A stretch of 64,000 bases of DNA from Roseateles depolymerans. Lineage in GTDB: Bacteria; Pseudomonadota; Gammaproteobacteria; Burkholderiales; Burkholderiaceae_C. The stretch lies in assembly GCF_003387155.1 (NCBI RefSeq), contig NZ_QUMT01000004.1, forward strand, positions 124,001 through 188,000. The letters are read 5' to 3'. This document shows, piece after piece, positions 25,730 through 34,822 of the stretch. Under the pieces are notes generated by a model. It was not told the DNA's origin and did not search any database. It worked only from the letters and a program-made list of their open reading frames with translations. Each line of letters opens with the position of its first letter. The first letter of the stretch is position 1. The translations under genes and the position numbers were made by a program.

Positions 25730-26152
25730 TCAGGCGTCATTGGCTGACCTGCTGGCTTCAATGGCATTGACCAGCTCCTCAGCATGGCTCGTGTCGTAGC
25801 CAGGGACTGCGACCCCAAGATAAAGCTGAAGGTCGCAAGCTGCGCTGTCGGCCTGGCCACGAACGTAGTCGTGTGGATCGGCAAGGGCCTTGGCGATGAG
25901 CGGAACGGCGCGCTCGAGGTTCAACGTTCGACAGGTCCGCGCAATGTGACCCAGCCCCAGGATCGCATTGCCACGGACGTTGAAGTCCTGATGTCCGGCC
26001 AAGCTGAAACAAACGCCCTCTGCCCACGCTTGCTCGCAGTCAGCAGCATTCATGCCGACCACGATAGGAACGTAAAGCAGCTCGCTCGGGTCTCCGCGAG
26101 CGATAACGGCCTCGACGTCGGCCTCAGTCCAGCCCGCTGCAAAGGGTCCCAT
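25730..26152 (-). CDS. HEAT-repeat-like protein
   Basis: 140 aa, cytosolic. Helical repeat units of HEAT type are seen: QDFNVRGNAILGLGHIARTCRTL, AVPLIAKALADPHDYVRGQADSAACDLQLYLG. Such short HEAT proteins are common around toxin/immunity loci, but no function can be assigned. Another HEAT-type protein occurs at 51806-52648 in a similar small-gene setting. It is divergent from the following secreted protein with 46 bp between. Confidence 0.6.
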   Translation of the reverse strand: MGPFAAGWTEADVEAVIARGDPSELLYVPIVVGMNAADCEQAWAEGVCFSLAGHQDFNVRGNAILGLGHIARTCRTLNLERAVPLIAKALADPHDYVRGQADSAACDLQLYLGVAVPGYDTSHAEELVNAIEASRSANDA

Positions 26153-26198
26153 GCATGAAGCCTAACGTGTGGCACGAAGGGCCGTTGTAGAGTAATGC

Positions 26199-26627
26199 AT
26201 GCGTCAATTCATCGTCTTCGCAGGTCTGGTGCTCGCCAGTTTATCTGCCAGTGCCCAGGACTCGCGTCTCATCTGTCCGGAACGTGTCCGCCTGGACAGT
26301 GGGACGGTGGCTGCCGCCGATCTCCCCGCCTCCGCTGAGGCGCTGGTGACATCGGGGCCGCAATGGCTGTCCAGCGTCAGCGTCTTTGATGGCCCCCCGG
26401 CGCGGGGCGCCGAGCTGATGCCGGCCAATACTGGAAAGAACGACTCGACAATCGTCTGGCGCATCGAGTCCCCCTCCGCCCAGGGCGTCTGGCTGGCCTG
26501 CAACTATGGAAGCCAGGTGGCGCGTATCGTGATGAAGACCGAAGGGACGCCCTCGCAGTGCGAAGCACTGATGACCCGCGGCGGTTCGCCGCGCGTGCTG
26601 CGTGCCACGCTGAGCTGCAAGGGCTAG
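26199..26627 (+). CDS. Small secreted protein (STY0301-like)
   Basis: 142 aa with a signal peptide (MRQFIVFAGLVLASLSASA). The mature part has LICPERV near its start, SVSVFDGPPARGAELMP in the middle, a GVWLACNYGSQVARIV strand and a final Cys pair (SQCEALM, LSCKG), a layout like the periplasmic STY0301 family, whose role is unknown. Two disulfides are plausible. Divergent from the HEAT-like gene. Confidence 0.55.
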   Translation: MRQFIVFAGLVLASLSASAQDSRLICPERVRLDSGTVAAADLPASAEALVTSGPQWLSSVSVFDGPPARGAELMPANTGKNDSTIVWRIESPSAQGVWLACNYGSQVARIVMKTEGTPSQCEALMTRGGSPRVLRATLSCKG

Positions 26628-26647
26628 GGTCCTTCTCCCACGCGTGA

Positions 26648-27145
26648 TCAATTCGCCCGACACTGCGTCGACGTGTTGGACATCACCGAATACGAGAACT
26701 CGATATCCGGAGAAATGCAGGCCGATTCAGGCGAAGACGGCCGGACCCAGGCCACAACCACAGTCCCACCCCGGGCATCGTCGAAGAATCGCTCCACCTT
26801 TGACCAATCCACGCTGACGGTGTTGCTGTCACGGCAGAACATCCGTTTGCTGGTGTATTGCTTGCCGGAGACCGTGTAGCTGTACTCCACCACCGGGAAT
26901 CGGTAGGTCTTTCGACGGCTCTCCACCGGAACACTGTCGATCCGGATGAAGCGCACCGGCGTGCTGAAGTAGGCGCAGGGCGTGGTGGCAGGCTTCACGA
27001 AGAGCGGCACAAGGCTCGCACCCACGGTCAGGCACAAGGCGATTCCAAGAGCAATGGCAAGGACGTGGCGATTCAACGGTGAGACCTTTTGCAAGGGGCC
27101 CGCGTTCAGCGGCCACGGCGCCCACAGCACCATGAGATCCGTCAT
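26648..27145 (-). CDS. DUF3592-like membrane protein
   Basis: 165 aa from ATG 27145. TM segment near residues 27-50 (HVLAIALGIALCLTVGASLVPLFV), then TYRFPVVEYSYTVSGKQYTSKRMF and GGTVVVAWVRPSSPESACI, the pattern of DUF3592 proteins (P.V.Y.Y.V.G..Y......). The second TM that usually closes the domain is weak here. It follows arnD by about 35 bp on the same strand, but no link with lipid A modification is known. The longer upstream reading lies over arnD and is not credible. Confidence 0.6.
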   Translation of the reverse strand: MTDLMVLWAPWPLNAGPLQKVSPLNRHVLAIALGIALCLTVGASLVPLFVKPATTPCAYFSTPVRFIRIDSVPVESRRKTYRFPVVEYSYTVSGKQYTSKRMFCRDSNTVSVDWSKVERFFDDARGGTVVVAWVRPSSPESACISPDIEFSYSVMSNTSTQCRAN

Positions 27146-27180
27146 CACGGACAGCCCAGGCTCACTGTAGCAGCCCCTGC

Positions 27181-28068
27181 TCAGCCCAAGACCACCTCCC
27201 CGCTGCGGCCATGCACAGGCCCCCAGCGCAACGGCTGCGCCCTGACCCTGCGTCCGGACATCGCGCGAAACTGGTCGCCCATCGTGCCCAGTTGATGTCC
27301 CTGGGCCTTCCAGCCGCTGAGCAAGCGATCCAACACAGGCGCGAACGCACCGCCTTCCAGTTCCGCATGCAGCGTGAACACCTGGTCCTGGCTCGATTCG
27401 GTGAGCGACAAAAGCGCACGGTCCATCTGCTGTTCGTCCACGCCGTCCAGACCGATCAACTCGTCCAAGGTCGGCAAGGAAGTCGGCATCTGCACGTGTC
27501 GCAGCGGCCGCCCGCTCACGAGCGGATGAAACGGACTGCGGCCCCTGCCGTCGGACGCATACGCCAGGCCCCACTCATCGATCTGCTGCCAGGCCGCTTC
27601 ATTGATCTGCCACCCCGCAGCGCCGTGAGTGGCAGGAGGGCATCCAAAGATGTCGCCAAAGCGGGCGTAACCCAGCTCCATCTGCTGCAGCGTCCAGGCT
27701 GCATCCCGATGCCGCACCTGGTCCTGCCAGGGCACATGGTCCCAGGCGTGCAGCCCGCATTCATGGCCCGCTGCGGCACACGCACGCATGAGCGGACCGG
27801 CTCGCCGGCCGATGTCGGGGGCCGGCAGCAGCACCCCGTAGAGCAAGGTCCGCAGGCCGTAGTGCTTCAACACCGAGGTGCGAGACACCTTGCGGAGAAA
27901 GCCCGGCCGCAGGACCCGCTTGAGCGCCCAGCCGGTGTGATCGGGCCCGACGCTGAACAGAAAGGTCGCAGCCAGGCCATGCCGATCCAGGATGTCCAGC
28001 AGCCGGGGAACGCCCTCCAGCGTCCCGCGCAGCGTGTCGACATCCACCTTCAGCGCAATGTGTGCCAT
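27181..28068 (-). CDS. arnD: ArnD: undecaprenyl-phosphate-Ara4FN deformylase
   Basis: 295 aa. Polysaccharide-deacetylase fold with the metal Asp in ALKVDVDT, GLAATFLFSVGPDHTG, HECGLHAWDHVPWQD (His ligand) and CPPATHGAAGW near the middle, as in ArnD. It removes the formyl group from undecaprenyl-phosphate-4-deoxy-4-formamido-L-arabinose so that L-Ara4N can be flipped and used by ArnT. Last arn gene of the operon; it starts 23 bp after the decarboxylase gene ends. Confidence 0.92.
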   Translation of the reverse strand: MAHIALKVDVDTLRGTLEGVPRLLDILDRHGLAATFLFSVGPDHTGWALKRVLRPGFLRKVSRTSVLKHYGLRTLLYGVLLPAPDIGRRAGPLMRACAAAGHECGLHAWDHVPWQDQVRHRDAAWTLQQMELGYARFGDIFGCPPATHGAAGWQINEAAWQQIDEWGLAYASDGRGRSPFHPLVSGRPLRHVQMPTSLPTLDELIGLDGVDEQQMDRALLSLTESSQDQVFTLHAELEGGAFAPVLDRLLSGWKAQGHQLGTMGDQFRAMSGRRVRAQPLRWGPVHGRSGEVVLG

Positions 28069-28091
28069 GCCTGATGCACCTGCTGGACGCC

Positions 28092-29147
28092 TCAAGCCTC
28101 AACCAGGCCACGCGCCTGCTCGACAAGGCCCCGGTACGACTCGAAGATGCGACGCAGCGAAACGTCCACGCACACCTTTGGCTCCCAGCCCAGCACTTCC
28201 CGCGTCACACGGATGTCGGGCTGGCGCGCCTGGACGTCCTGATAGCCGTTCCCGTAGAACTGGGAGGACGTGGTCTCCTGCAACCGCACCCGGCGCGCGA
28301 CATCTGCATATTCGGGGAATTCGCTGGCAATGGACAGCATGCGCTCTGCCAATTCCCTCACCGACAGCACATTGTCCGGATGGCCCACATTGAAGATGCG
28401 CCCGCTGGCCGCGCCGCCTTCATTGGCAATGATGCGCACCAGCGCATCCACACCGTCGGAGATGTCGGCAAAGGCCCGCTTCTGAAGTCCGCCGTCCACC
28501 AGCTGAATCGGCTCGCCCCGCACGATCTGGCCGAGAAACTGCGTCACAACTCTTGAACTGCCTTCCTTGGTCTCGAAGATCGAGTCCAGCCCCGCGCCGA
28601 TCCAGTTGAACGGACGGAACAGGCTGTAGTTCAGTCCCTGCTCCTGGCCATAGGCGTGGATCACGCGGTCCATCAGCTGCTTGCTGCACGCATAGATCCA
28701 GCGCGGCTTGTTGATGGGGCCGTAGACCAGCTCGGAATGCTCCGGGTCGAATTCGGCGTCGGTGCACATGCCATACACCTCGGAGGTGGAGGGAAACACC
28801 AGGTGTTTGCGGTACTTCACCGCCGAGCGGACGATGGGCAGATTGGCCTCGAAATCCAGCTCGAACACCCGCAGCGGTTCCCGCACATAGGTGGCCGGCG
28901 TCGCGATCGCCACCAGGGGCAGGATCACATCGCATTTACGCACGTGGTATTCGATCCACTCGCGGTTGATGGTGATGTCCCCCTCGAAGAAGTGCATGCG
29001 GGGATGCTGCTTCATGTCGCCCAGGCGGCTGGAGGACATGTCCATGCCGTAGACCTCCCAGGGGGTGGTGTCGAGAATGCGGCGGGTGAGATGGTGGCCG
29101 ATGAAGCCGTTGACGCCGAGGATGAGGACTTTCTTGGGAGGCTTCAT
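28092..29147 (-). CDS. arnA: ArnA C-terminal half as a separate protein: UDP-glucuronate decarboxylase
   Basis: 351 aa short-chain dehydrogenase with NAD motif GVNGFIGHHL, PLVAIATPATYV, the catalytic STSEVYG...YACSKQLMDRV (Tyr-x3-Lys variant YACSK) and SLFRPFNWIGAGLDSI. It corresponds to the C-terminal domain of E. coli ArnA and oxidatively decarboxylates UDP-GlcA to UDP-Ara4O. Its ATG overlaps the stop of the formyltransferase gene by ATGA, so the two ArnA activities are split but translationally coupled. Confidence 0.92.
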   Translation of the reverse strand: MKPPKKVLILGVNGFIGHHLTRRILDTTPWEVYGMDMSSSRLGDMKQHPRMHFFEGDITINREWIEYHVRKCDVILPLVAIATPATYVREPLRVFELDFEANLPIVRSAVKYRKHLVFPSTSEVYGMCTDAEFDPEHSELVYGPINKPRWIYACSKQLMDRVIHAYGQEQGLNYSLFRPFNWIGAGLDSIFETKEGSSRVVTQFLGQIVRGEPIQLVDGGLQKRAFADISDGVDALVRIIANEGGAASGRIFNVGHPDNVLSVRELAERMLSIASEFPEYADVARRVRLQETTSSQFYGNGYQDVQARQPDIRVTREVLGWEPKVCVDVSLRRIFESYRGLVEQARGLVEA

Positions 29148-30157
29148 GGGGTGGCTTGGGTCGGAGGGTCCAGGGGGTCGGGTGGGTATGAAGGGGTCGA
29201 TGGGGTCAATGGGATCGACGCGGTCGCTTCGGGCGAGGCGCTCATGGGAATCTGCGGTGAACAGACCGCCCGCATCGCGTCTGGCGCCAGTGGTGTGCCG
29301 TGTTCCTGGATCTCCAGAATGCGCAGGACCTGGCCGTCGCCGCAAATGGCAGCAGGCGTGTCCTGGATCAGGCACAGGCCAGGCGCTGCGCCAGGCGGCG
29401 CCAGGGCGCCGTTCCAGTGCCGGGCCCGGGCGATGACCAGCCGGCGTCCGTCCCGCTCGATGAAGGCCCCGGGATACGGCGGCGCCACCGCGCGAATCAG
29501 CCGTTCAATCTCGTTCGCTGCCGCCTCCCAGTGGATGCGGCCGTCCTCCGGCCTGCGACCCCCGTAGTAGCTGCCTTGCGCCACGGGGTTGGGGCGCCGT
29601 GGTGGCTGGCCGGCGATGAGGGCTGGCAGCACGCGCCAGAGGGTGATTTCCGCGGCCACGCAGACCTTGTCAAAGACCTGTCGGGCGTCGTCATGGGGCA
29701 GGATGGGGACGGCCTGCTGGTCAATGATGTCTCCGGCATCGGGCTTGTCCACCATCCAGTGGAGCGTGGCGCCGGTTTCGCAGGCCCCTTTGAGCACGGC
29801 CCAGTTGGTCGGTGCGCGGCCGCGGAACTGCGGCAGCATCGATCCATGCATGTTGAAGGCGCCTTGCGGCGCCAGCGCGAGCAGAGAGGCCGGCAGCATC
29901 GCCCGGTAATAGAACGAAAAGATCACATCCGGCCTGGCTGCGGCCACTGCGTCGAGCAGGGATGGGGCGCGTGGATCATCCCCGTAGATCCAATCAAGGC
30001 CCAGCTCGTCGGCGGTATCGGCCACGCGGCTGAACCAGAGCGTCTCCCCGGGTGAGTCGCGGTGGGTCACCACCAGGGTGATCTCCACACCACCGGCCTG
30101 CAACACCCGCAGGCACCGGTCGCCGACATTGCTGTAGGCAAACACCACGGCTCTCAT
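29144..30157 (-). CDS. ArnA N-terminal half as a separate protein: UDP-Ara4N formyltransferase
   Basis: 337 aa. Formyltransferase fold: AYSNVGDRCLRVL, PDVIFSFYYRAMLP, GAFNMHGSMLPQFRGRAPTNWAVLKG (the N...H..LP.(Y/F)RGRAP motif with catalytic Asn and His) and DKPDAGDIIDQQ (catalytic Asp). It transfers formyl from N10-formyl-THF to UDP-L-Ara4N. The last ~35 residues are a Pro/Ser/Thr-rich tail (TPSTPSYPPDPLDPPTQATP) absent from ArnA, perhaps the remains of the linker to the decarboxylase domain. Four-base overlaps on both sides (arnC before, decarboxylase after). Confidence 0.9.
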   Translation of the reverse strand: MRAVVFAYSNVGDRCLRVLQAGGVEITLVVTHRDSPGETLWFSRVADTADELGLDWIYGDDPRAPSLLDAVAAARPDVIFSFYYRAMLPASLLALAPQGAFNMHGSMLPQFRGRAPTNWAVLKGACETGATLHWMVDKPDAGDIIDQQAVPILPHDDARQVFDKVCVAAEITLWRVLPALIAGQPPRRPNPVAQGSYYGGRRPEDGRIHWEAAANEIERLIRAVAPPYPGAFIERDGRRLVIARARHWNGALAPPGAAPGLCLIQDTPAAICGDGQVLRILEIQEHGTPLAPDAMRAVCSPQIPMSASPEATASIPLTPSTPSYPPDPLDPPTQATP

Positions 30158-31179
30158 GACAGCGGCTCCGCGGAGGTCTGGCCTGTCTCGGCAGTCACCA
30201 CCGGATGCGCCTGCAGCACCGCGCTGACGCGGTAACGAGGCCGCCGCCGCACTTCCTGCTGGATGCGGCCCACATACTCGCCCATCAGGCCGATGCCGAA
30301 GAGCACGATGCCCGTCAGGAAGAATTGCAAGGCAAACAGTGTGAACACGCCCTCCATCTCGGCGCCGAACAGGAATCGTCGCACCGCCAACAGCACGAAG
30401 AGCGAGCCCGCCCCTACCGACAGGACGGTTCCCAACAGCGAGAACCACTGCAAGGGCACGATGGAGAACCCGGTGACCAGGTCGAAGTTGAGGCGGATGA
30501 GCTTGTAGAGCGAATACTTGGATTCACCCGCATGACGCTCCTCGTGGCGGACCTCGATCTCGGTGGGGGCCGCCGCGAAGGTGTAGGCGAGTGCCGGCAC
30601 GAAGGTGTTGACCTCCTGGCAGGCATTCAGCGTGTCGACCAGCGCCCGGTCGTAGGCGCGCAGCATGCAGCCCTGGTCGGTCATTTCGATGCGGGTGATG
30701 CGCTCGCGCAGACGGTTCATCAGCCGGGAGGCCACGCGGCGAAACGCGCTGTCATGTCGCTGCTGCCGCACGGTGCCCACATAGTCATGCCCCTGACGGA
30801 TGGCGGCGATCAGGCGCGGAATCTCCTCCGGGGGATTCTGCAGGTCGGCGTCCAGCGTGACGGTGATGTCGCCGCGGGCATGCTTGAATCCCGCCATCAG
30901 GGCCATGTGCTGGCCGAAGTTGCCATTGAACAGCACGACGCGGGTCACGTCCGGCCGTCGCCGGAACTGCTCGCGCAGCAGGGCCACGGAACGGTCCCGA
31001 CTCCCGTCATTGATGAAGATGACTTCGTAGGCCTCGCCCAATGCATCCAGCGCGGGATAGAGGCGGGCAAAGAGCGCATCCAGCACGCCCTCCTCGTTGT
31101 AGACCGGGATCAGCACCGACAGTGCGGGCCGCGCAACCTCCCAGGCGTCCGGCGGCGTCACGAGAGCAGAAGACGGCAT
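30154..31179 (-). CDS. arnC: ArnC: undecaprenyl-phosphate Ara4FN transferase
   Basis: 341 aa GT2 glycosyltransferase: SVLIPVYNEEGVLDALF, EVIFINDGSRDRS, DITVTLDADLQNPPEEIPRL (DxD region), EMTDQGCMLRAYDR and two C-terminal TM helices (VPLQWFSLLGTVLSVGAGSLFVLL, LFALQFFLTGIVLFGIGLMGEYVGRIQQEV). It transfers Ara4FN from UDP to undecaprenyl phosphate at the inner membrane. The start overlaps the arnB end by 22 bp. Confidence 0.93.
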   Translation of the reverse strand: MPSSALVTPPDAWEVARPALSVLIPVYNEEGVLDALFARLYPALDALGEAYEVIFINDGSRDRSVALLREQFRRRPDVTRVVLFNGNFGQHMALMAGFKHARGDITVTLDADLQNPPEEIPRLIAAIRQGHDYVGTVRQQRHDSAFRRVASRLMNRLRERITRIEMTDQGCMLRAYDRALVDTLNACQEVNTFVPALAYTFAAAPTEIEVRHEERHAGESKYSLYKLIRLNFDLVTGFSIVPLQWFSLLGTVLSVGAGSLFVLLAVRRFLFGAEMEGVFTLFALQFFLTGIVLFGIGLMGEYVGRIQQEVRRRPRYRVSAVLQAHPVVTAETGQTSAEPLS

Positions 31180-32348
31180 GCGTGGTCGAGTTGTTGGCAG
31201 ACACGTTCGACGTCCGCTTCGGACATCGCGGGAAACAGCGGCAAGGTGAGGGTGCCGCGACCGATGCGTTCCGCGATCGGCAGCTGCCCCGGTCGCCAGC
31301 CCTGGCGGCGGTAGAAATTCAGCAAATGGACGGCCGGGTAGTGCACGCCGGTGCCGATGCCCGCCTCCTTGAGGTGACGCATCACCGCGGCCCGACCCCC
31401 GGACAATCGTTCTGCCGGCAGCACCACCTGGAACAGGTGCCAGTTGGTGATGCCGCCCACGCTGGCGAGCGGGGTCGGCAATTCCACACCCAGGTCCTGC
31501 AGGCCGCTGGCGTTCAGCCGCTCCAGGTACTGGGCGGCCCACTGCGCCCGGCGGGCCGTGATCTCAGGCAGTCTGTCCAACTGGGCCAGGCCGATGGCCG
31601 CATGCACATCGCTGAGGTTGGACTTGCCGCCGGGCTCGTCCATCTCCAGGCCGTCCCATCCGCTGCGCACGATGCCCTGTAGACGCAGGCGTTCCGCTCG
31701 GGCCGCTTCCTCCTCGGTGTTGAACACCAGGCAGCCGCCCTCCGCGCAAGTCAGATTCTTGTTGGCCTGGAAGCTGAAACTCACCAGATCGCCGATGGCG
31801 CCGATGCGCTGGCCCTCCTCCACACCGCGCACGCGGCCCACGCTGCCCGGGCTGACCCAGCGCGCGTCGATGGCCTGCGCGGCATCCTCGATCACGCGCA
31901 GCGAATGCCGACGGGCGATGGCGGCCAGTCGGTCCATGTCCACCGGCAGGCCGGCGAGGTGGACCGGCATCAACGCCCGGGTACGCGGGGTGATCGCCGC
32001 CTCGACGGCGTCCAGATCCAGATTGCGGGTCACTGGGTCCACGTCCACGAAGACCGGCGTGGCGCCGACCGCCACGATCACATTGGCCGTAGCCACCCAG
32101 GTCAGCGGGGTGGTGATGACCTCGTCGCCGGGGCCGATACCGGCGATGCGAAGCGCCACTTCCAGCGTGGCCGTTCCATTGGAGAAGCAGCGCACCGGGC
32201 GGCCGCCAAACAGCGAGGACAGGGCCGCCTCGAAGGCCTGGGCGCGCGGGCCGGTGGTGATCCAGCCCGACCGCAGCACATCGGCGACAGCGGCAATGGC
32301 CGACTCGTCGATCTCGGGGCGGGTGAAGGGCAGAAAGGGGAGGGTCAT
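31158..32348 (-). CDS. arnB: ArnB: UDP-4-amino-4-deoxy-L-arabinose aminotransferase
   Basis: 396 aa DegT/DnrJ/EryC1-type PLP enzyme. FLPFTRPEIDESAIAAVADVLRSGWITTGP at the start, NGTATLEVAL, VFVDVDPVTRNLD, MPVHLAGLPVDMD, IEDAAQAIDA and SFSFQANKNLTCAEGG with the PLP lysine. Converts UDP-Ara4O to UDP-Ara4N using glutamate. ATG overlaps the arnT stop by four bases. Confidence 0.93.
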   Translation of the reverse strand: MTLPFLPFTRPEIDESAIAAVADVLRSGWITTGPRAQAFEAALSSLFGGRPVRCFSNGTATLEVALRIAGIGPGDEVITTPLTWVATANVIVAVGATPVFVDVDPVTRNLDLDAVEAAITPRTRALMPVHLAGLPVDMDRLAAIARRHSLRVIEDAAQAIDARWVSPGSVGRVRGVEEGQRIGAIGDLVSFSFQANKNLTCAEGGCLVFNTEEEAARAERLRLQGIVRSGWDGLEMDEPGGKSNLSDVHAAIGLAQLDRLPEITARRAQWAAQYLERLNASGLQDLGVELPTPLASVGGITNWHLFQVVLPAERLSGGRAAVMRHLKEAGIGTGVHYPAVHLLNFYRRQGWRPGQLPIAERIGRGTLTLPLFPAMSEADVERVCQQLDHACRLLLS

Positions 32349-34252
32349 GGATGCAGCGGCGTCGCGGGCGAGGAGTCCGGCGCCGTGCTCGGAGTCGGCG
32401 TCAGGGTCGGAGTCGGCGTCAGGGTCGGAGTCGGAGTCGGATCAGCGCGCCGTTGGAGGTCCACCGGGGGAACGTTGGCCACCACCACACGGCGGGCATC
32501 CGCAGCGACCGTCCACATCGGCCACTCCGCCGCCCGGAGCTGCTCATGGGTCTGGCGCGACATCAGGGCCAATGCCGCCGGGCCTTGCCGCCATCGGGTC
32601 TCGAAGGCTTGCAGCGTCGGCACCCAGCGCTGCGGCTCCAGACCCAGCCCAAAGGCCAGCTCATCGGGTTCGGCGACCAGGGTCAGCGGATGCTGAAGAT
32701 AAAACGGCAGGGTGTGGTCCAGCCGCTTGACGCCGTAGAGCGGCATATCGGGCGTCAGCACCCGCTGGATGGACGGAACCAGATCAATGCCGGATGCCGG
32801 ACGCCCAAACGTCTCGTGGCCGAGCAGGGCCACCGTCAAGCCCAGGTAGAGGCCGGCCGCATAGGCGATGCGCGACGGTCCTTGACGTCCGACGCGGTTC
32901 AGCCACAGCGCCACGGCCGCCCCCAGCGCAATGAGGAGGCTGGCTGCCAGCACCCAGTGTCCGAACGTGGCAAAGCTGGCCTGCGCATCGGGACCCTTTC
33001 CCAGCCGACCGGTCCAGGGCGACAACGCGGCCGCCAGACTGAAGAGCGCCAGCATTCCCCACAGCCAGCGCGCCCACACGCGCCTCGGCAACCGCTCCAG
33101 GGCCAGCCCTCCCAGCAAGGCCGCCGCAGGCATCACCGGCAGGATGTAGCCCGGCAGTTTGGACGAAGAAGCGCTGAAGAAAAGGATGATCACTACCCCC
33201 CAGGTCAACAGCAGCCGCGCGGGTTGGAAGCTCACCGGACCGTGCGCGGCCCGGCGCTCGTCGCGTGCTGCCCGCCACATGCCCGGCAAGAGCGCCAGCC
33301 ACGGGAGAAATCCGACCACGAACTGCGGAACGAAGTACCACGGCGGCGCCTCCCGCCGATGCACGGCGGAGGTGTAGCGTTGCAGATGCTCGTGCAGAAA
33401 GAAGAACGAAGGGAAGGACGGATGGCGGCTTCCAATGGCCCAGAACCAAGGAACGACGATCACCAGGAAGACGGCCAGCCCGGGAAGCAGATGCAGCCGC
33501 CCCCAGAGCCGCCCATCGCGGGTGAGCAGGCTGTGCACAATCAGCACCAGGCCCGGCAAGGCGATCCCGATCAAGCCCTTGGCCAACACGGCAGCACCCA
33601 TGCCCGCCCAGGCCAGCAACATCCACCGCCGGCGGCGCGCGATGTGCGAGACCGTGTCCGGATGCTGGGCCATGAGCGTGGCGGCCAGGGTGACCGTCAG
33701 CGCGGCGGACACGCTGATATCCAGTGAATTGAAGTGGCCGCCCAGGTACCAGCTTGGCGTCGTGGCCATGACCAGGGCCGTACCCGCCGCCACACGCGGT
33801 CCCCACCAGCGCCAGGCTGCCATCACCATCGCGCCCAGGCCCAGCAGTCCACAGCAGGCGCCCCACAGACGGGTCTGCCACTCCCCCAGGCCGAACAGCG
33901 TGTATGAGAGCGCAGTCATCCACAGGTGCAGCGGCGGCTTCTCGAAATAGAGAACCCCGTTGTAGCGAGGGGTGATCCAGTCCCCCGACAGGAACATCTC
34001 GCGCGCGATCTCGGCATAGCGGCCTTCATCGCTGGGCAGCAGATGACGGGCATCAAGGGTGGCGAACCACAGCACCACTGCGACGGCCAGCAGACAGAGC
34101 GCCCATCCGGACACCCCGAGCGCGCCGAAAGTGCCGAAAGTGCCGAAAGCGCCAAACCGACGGCGCGGCGCCTCGCCTGGCGTCAGAACGCGAGGCAAAC
34201 CGGCAGGGGCGGCGGTGATGCGGGCGGGATCAGTCAATGGCAGAGCACCCAT
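32345..34252 (-). CDS. arnT: ArnT-like lipid A 4-amino-4-deoxy-L-arabinosyltransferase
   Basis: 635 aa from ATG 34252. GT83/PMT-like integral membrane enzyme: first periplasmic loop LLPSDEGRYAEIAREMFLSGDWITPRYNGVLYFEKPPLHLW with the catalytic acidic DEGRYAE motif, about twelve TM helices, HEHLQRYTSAVHRREAPPWYF and a C-terminal soluble part. It moves Ara4N from undecaprenyl phosphate to lipid A in the periplasm, lowering polymyxin binding. The N-terminus carries a Gly-Phe-Thr repeat (GAFGTFGTFGALG) and the C-terminus a TPTPTL repeat. First gene of the operon; flippase genes arnE/arnF are not seen in the window. Confidence 0.9.
   Translation of the reverse strand: MGALPLTDPARITAAPAGLPRVLTPGEAPRRRFGAFGTFGTFGALGVSGWALCLLAVAVVLWFATLDARHLLPSDEGRYAEIAREMFLSGDWITPRYNGVLYFEKPPLHLWMTALSYTLFGLGEWQTRLWGACCGLLGLGAMVMAAWRWWGPRVAAGTALVMATTPSWYLGGHFNSLDISVSAALTVTLAATLMAQHPDTVSHIARRRRWMLLAWAGMGAAVLAKGLIGIALPGLVLIVHSLLTRDGRLWGRLHLLPGLAVFLVIVVPWFWAIGSRHPSFPSFFFLHEHLQRYTSAVHRREAPPWYFVPQFVVGFLPWLALLPGMWRAARDERRAAHGPVSFQPARLLLTWGVVIILFFSASSSKLPGYILPVMPAAALLGGLALERLPRRVWARWLWGMLALFSLAAALSPWTGRLGKGPDAQASFATFGHWVLAASLLIALGAAVALWLNRVGRQGPSRIAYAAGLYLGLTVALLGHETFGRPASGIDLVPSIQRVLTPDMPLYGVKRLDHTLPFYLQHPLTLVAEPDELAFGLGLEPQRWVPTLQAFETRWRQGPAALALMSRQTHEQLRAAEWPMWTVAADARRVVVANVPPVDLQRRADPTPTPTLTPTPTLTPTPSTAPDSSPATPLHP
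32391..32442. repeat. 18-bp tandem repeat in the 3' end of arnT
   Basis: Two perfect GGAGTCGGCGTCAGGGTC units and a partial third encode the repeated Thr-Pro tail of ArnT. In-frame unit length means copy changes only alter tail length. Confidence 0.8.
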
Positions 34253-34474
34253 CGGGAAGCGCAGATGACATGGCGCAGAGAAACATCCCCCTGCGGTCAA
34301 CCGGCGATGAGTGAGGCGTGACCCTGCGGGAAGTTCCCTGACCCAGCACGTCAGCCCCTGAACCGCCGCATACCTTGACGCTCGTCAGCATTCACCGCGA
34401 TACACTCGCGCAGCGCAAGGCAGGCGCTTGACGGTCGTCATGCGGCATCCGTCCGGCGCGATCAAGGTTTCATC

Positions 34475-34789
34475 GTGTCCTCATCCCCCCTGCGCTTCCT
34501 CACCCTCGACCTGACCGACAGCTCGGACGACGTCCTCACCGTGGAAGCCATGGCCTCCACCCGGGAGGCACAGCATGCGGAGGTGATGGAAGAGGTTGAT
34601 GCGCTGCTGGCCTGGGCCCGGCGCGAGTTCGGCGGTCGCCAGGGTCCGGTGGAAGAAGGTTACGCCTGGGACGACGAACTGCTCGTGCAGCGCGAAGCGG
34701 ACGGATGGATCACCGTCACCTTGACGTTCAGCGCCTCTCCTGAATTCGCGCAGGCCTTCATGGCCGCCTTTGCAGACCCCGAGGACTGA
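34475..34789 (+). CDS. Small acidic protein of unknown function
   Basis: 104 aa from a GTG start. Strongly acidic, no signal peptide, predicted alpha/beta (LRFLTLDLTDSSDDVLTVEAMAST, EEVDALLAWARREFG, WITVTLTFSASPEFAQAFMAAFADPED). Not recognised. It precedes the LysR gene by 33 bp in the same direction and might be co-transcribed. Confidence 0.5.
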   Translation: MSSSPLRFLTLDLTDSSDDVLTVEAMASTREAQHAEVMEEVDALLAWARREFGGRQGPVEEGYAWDDELLVQREADGWITVTLTFSASPEFAQAFMAAFADPED

Positions 34790-34822
34790 GCGCCCCGGCC
34801 CCCCGCCAAGCGCCCCCCGATC

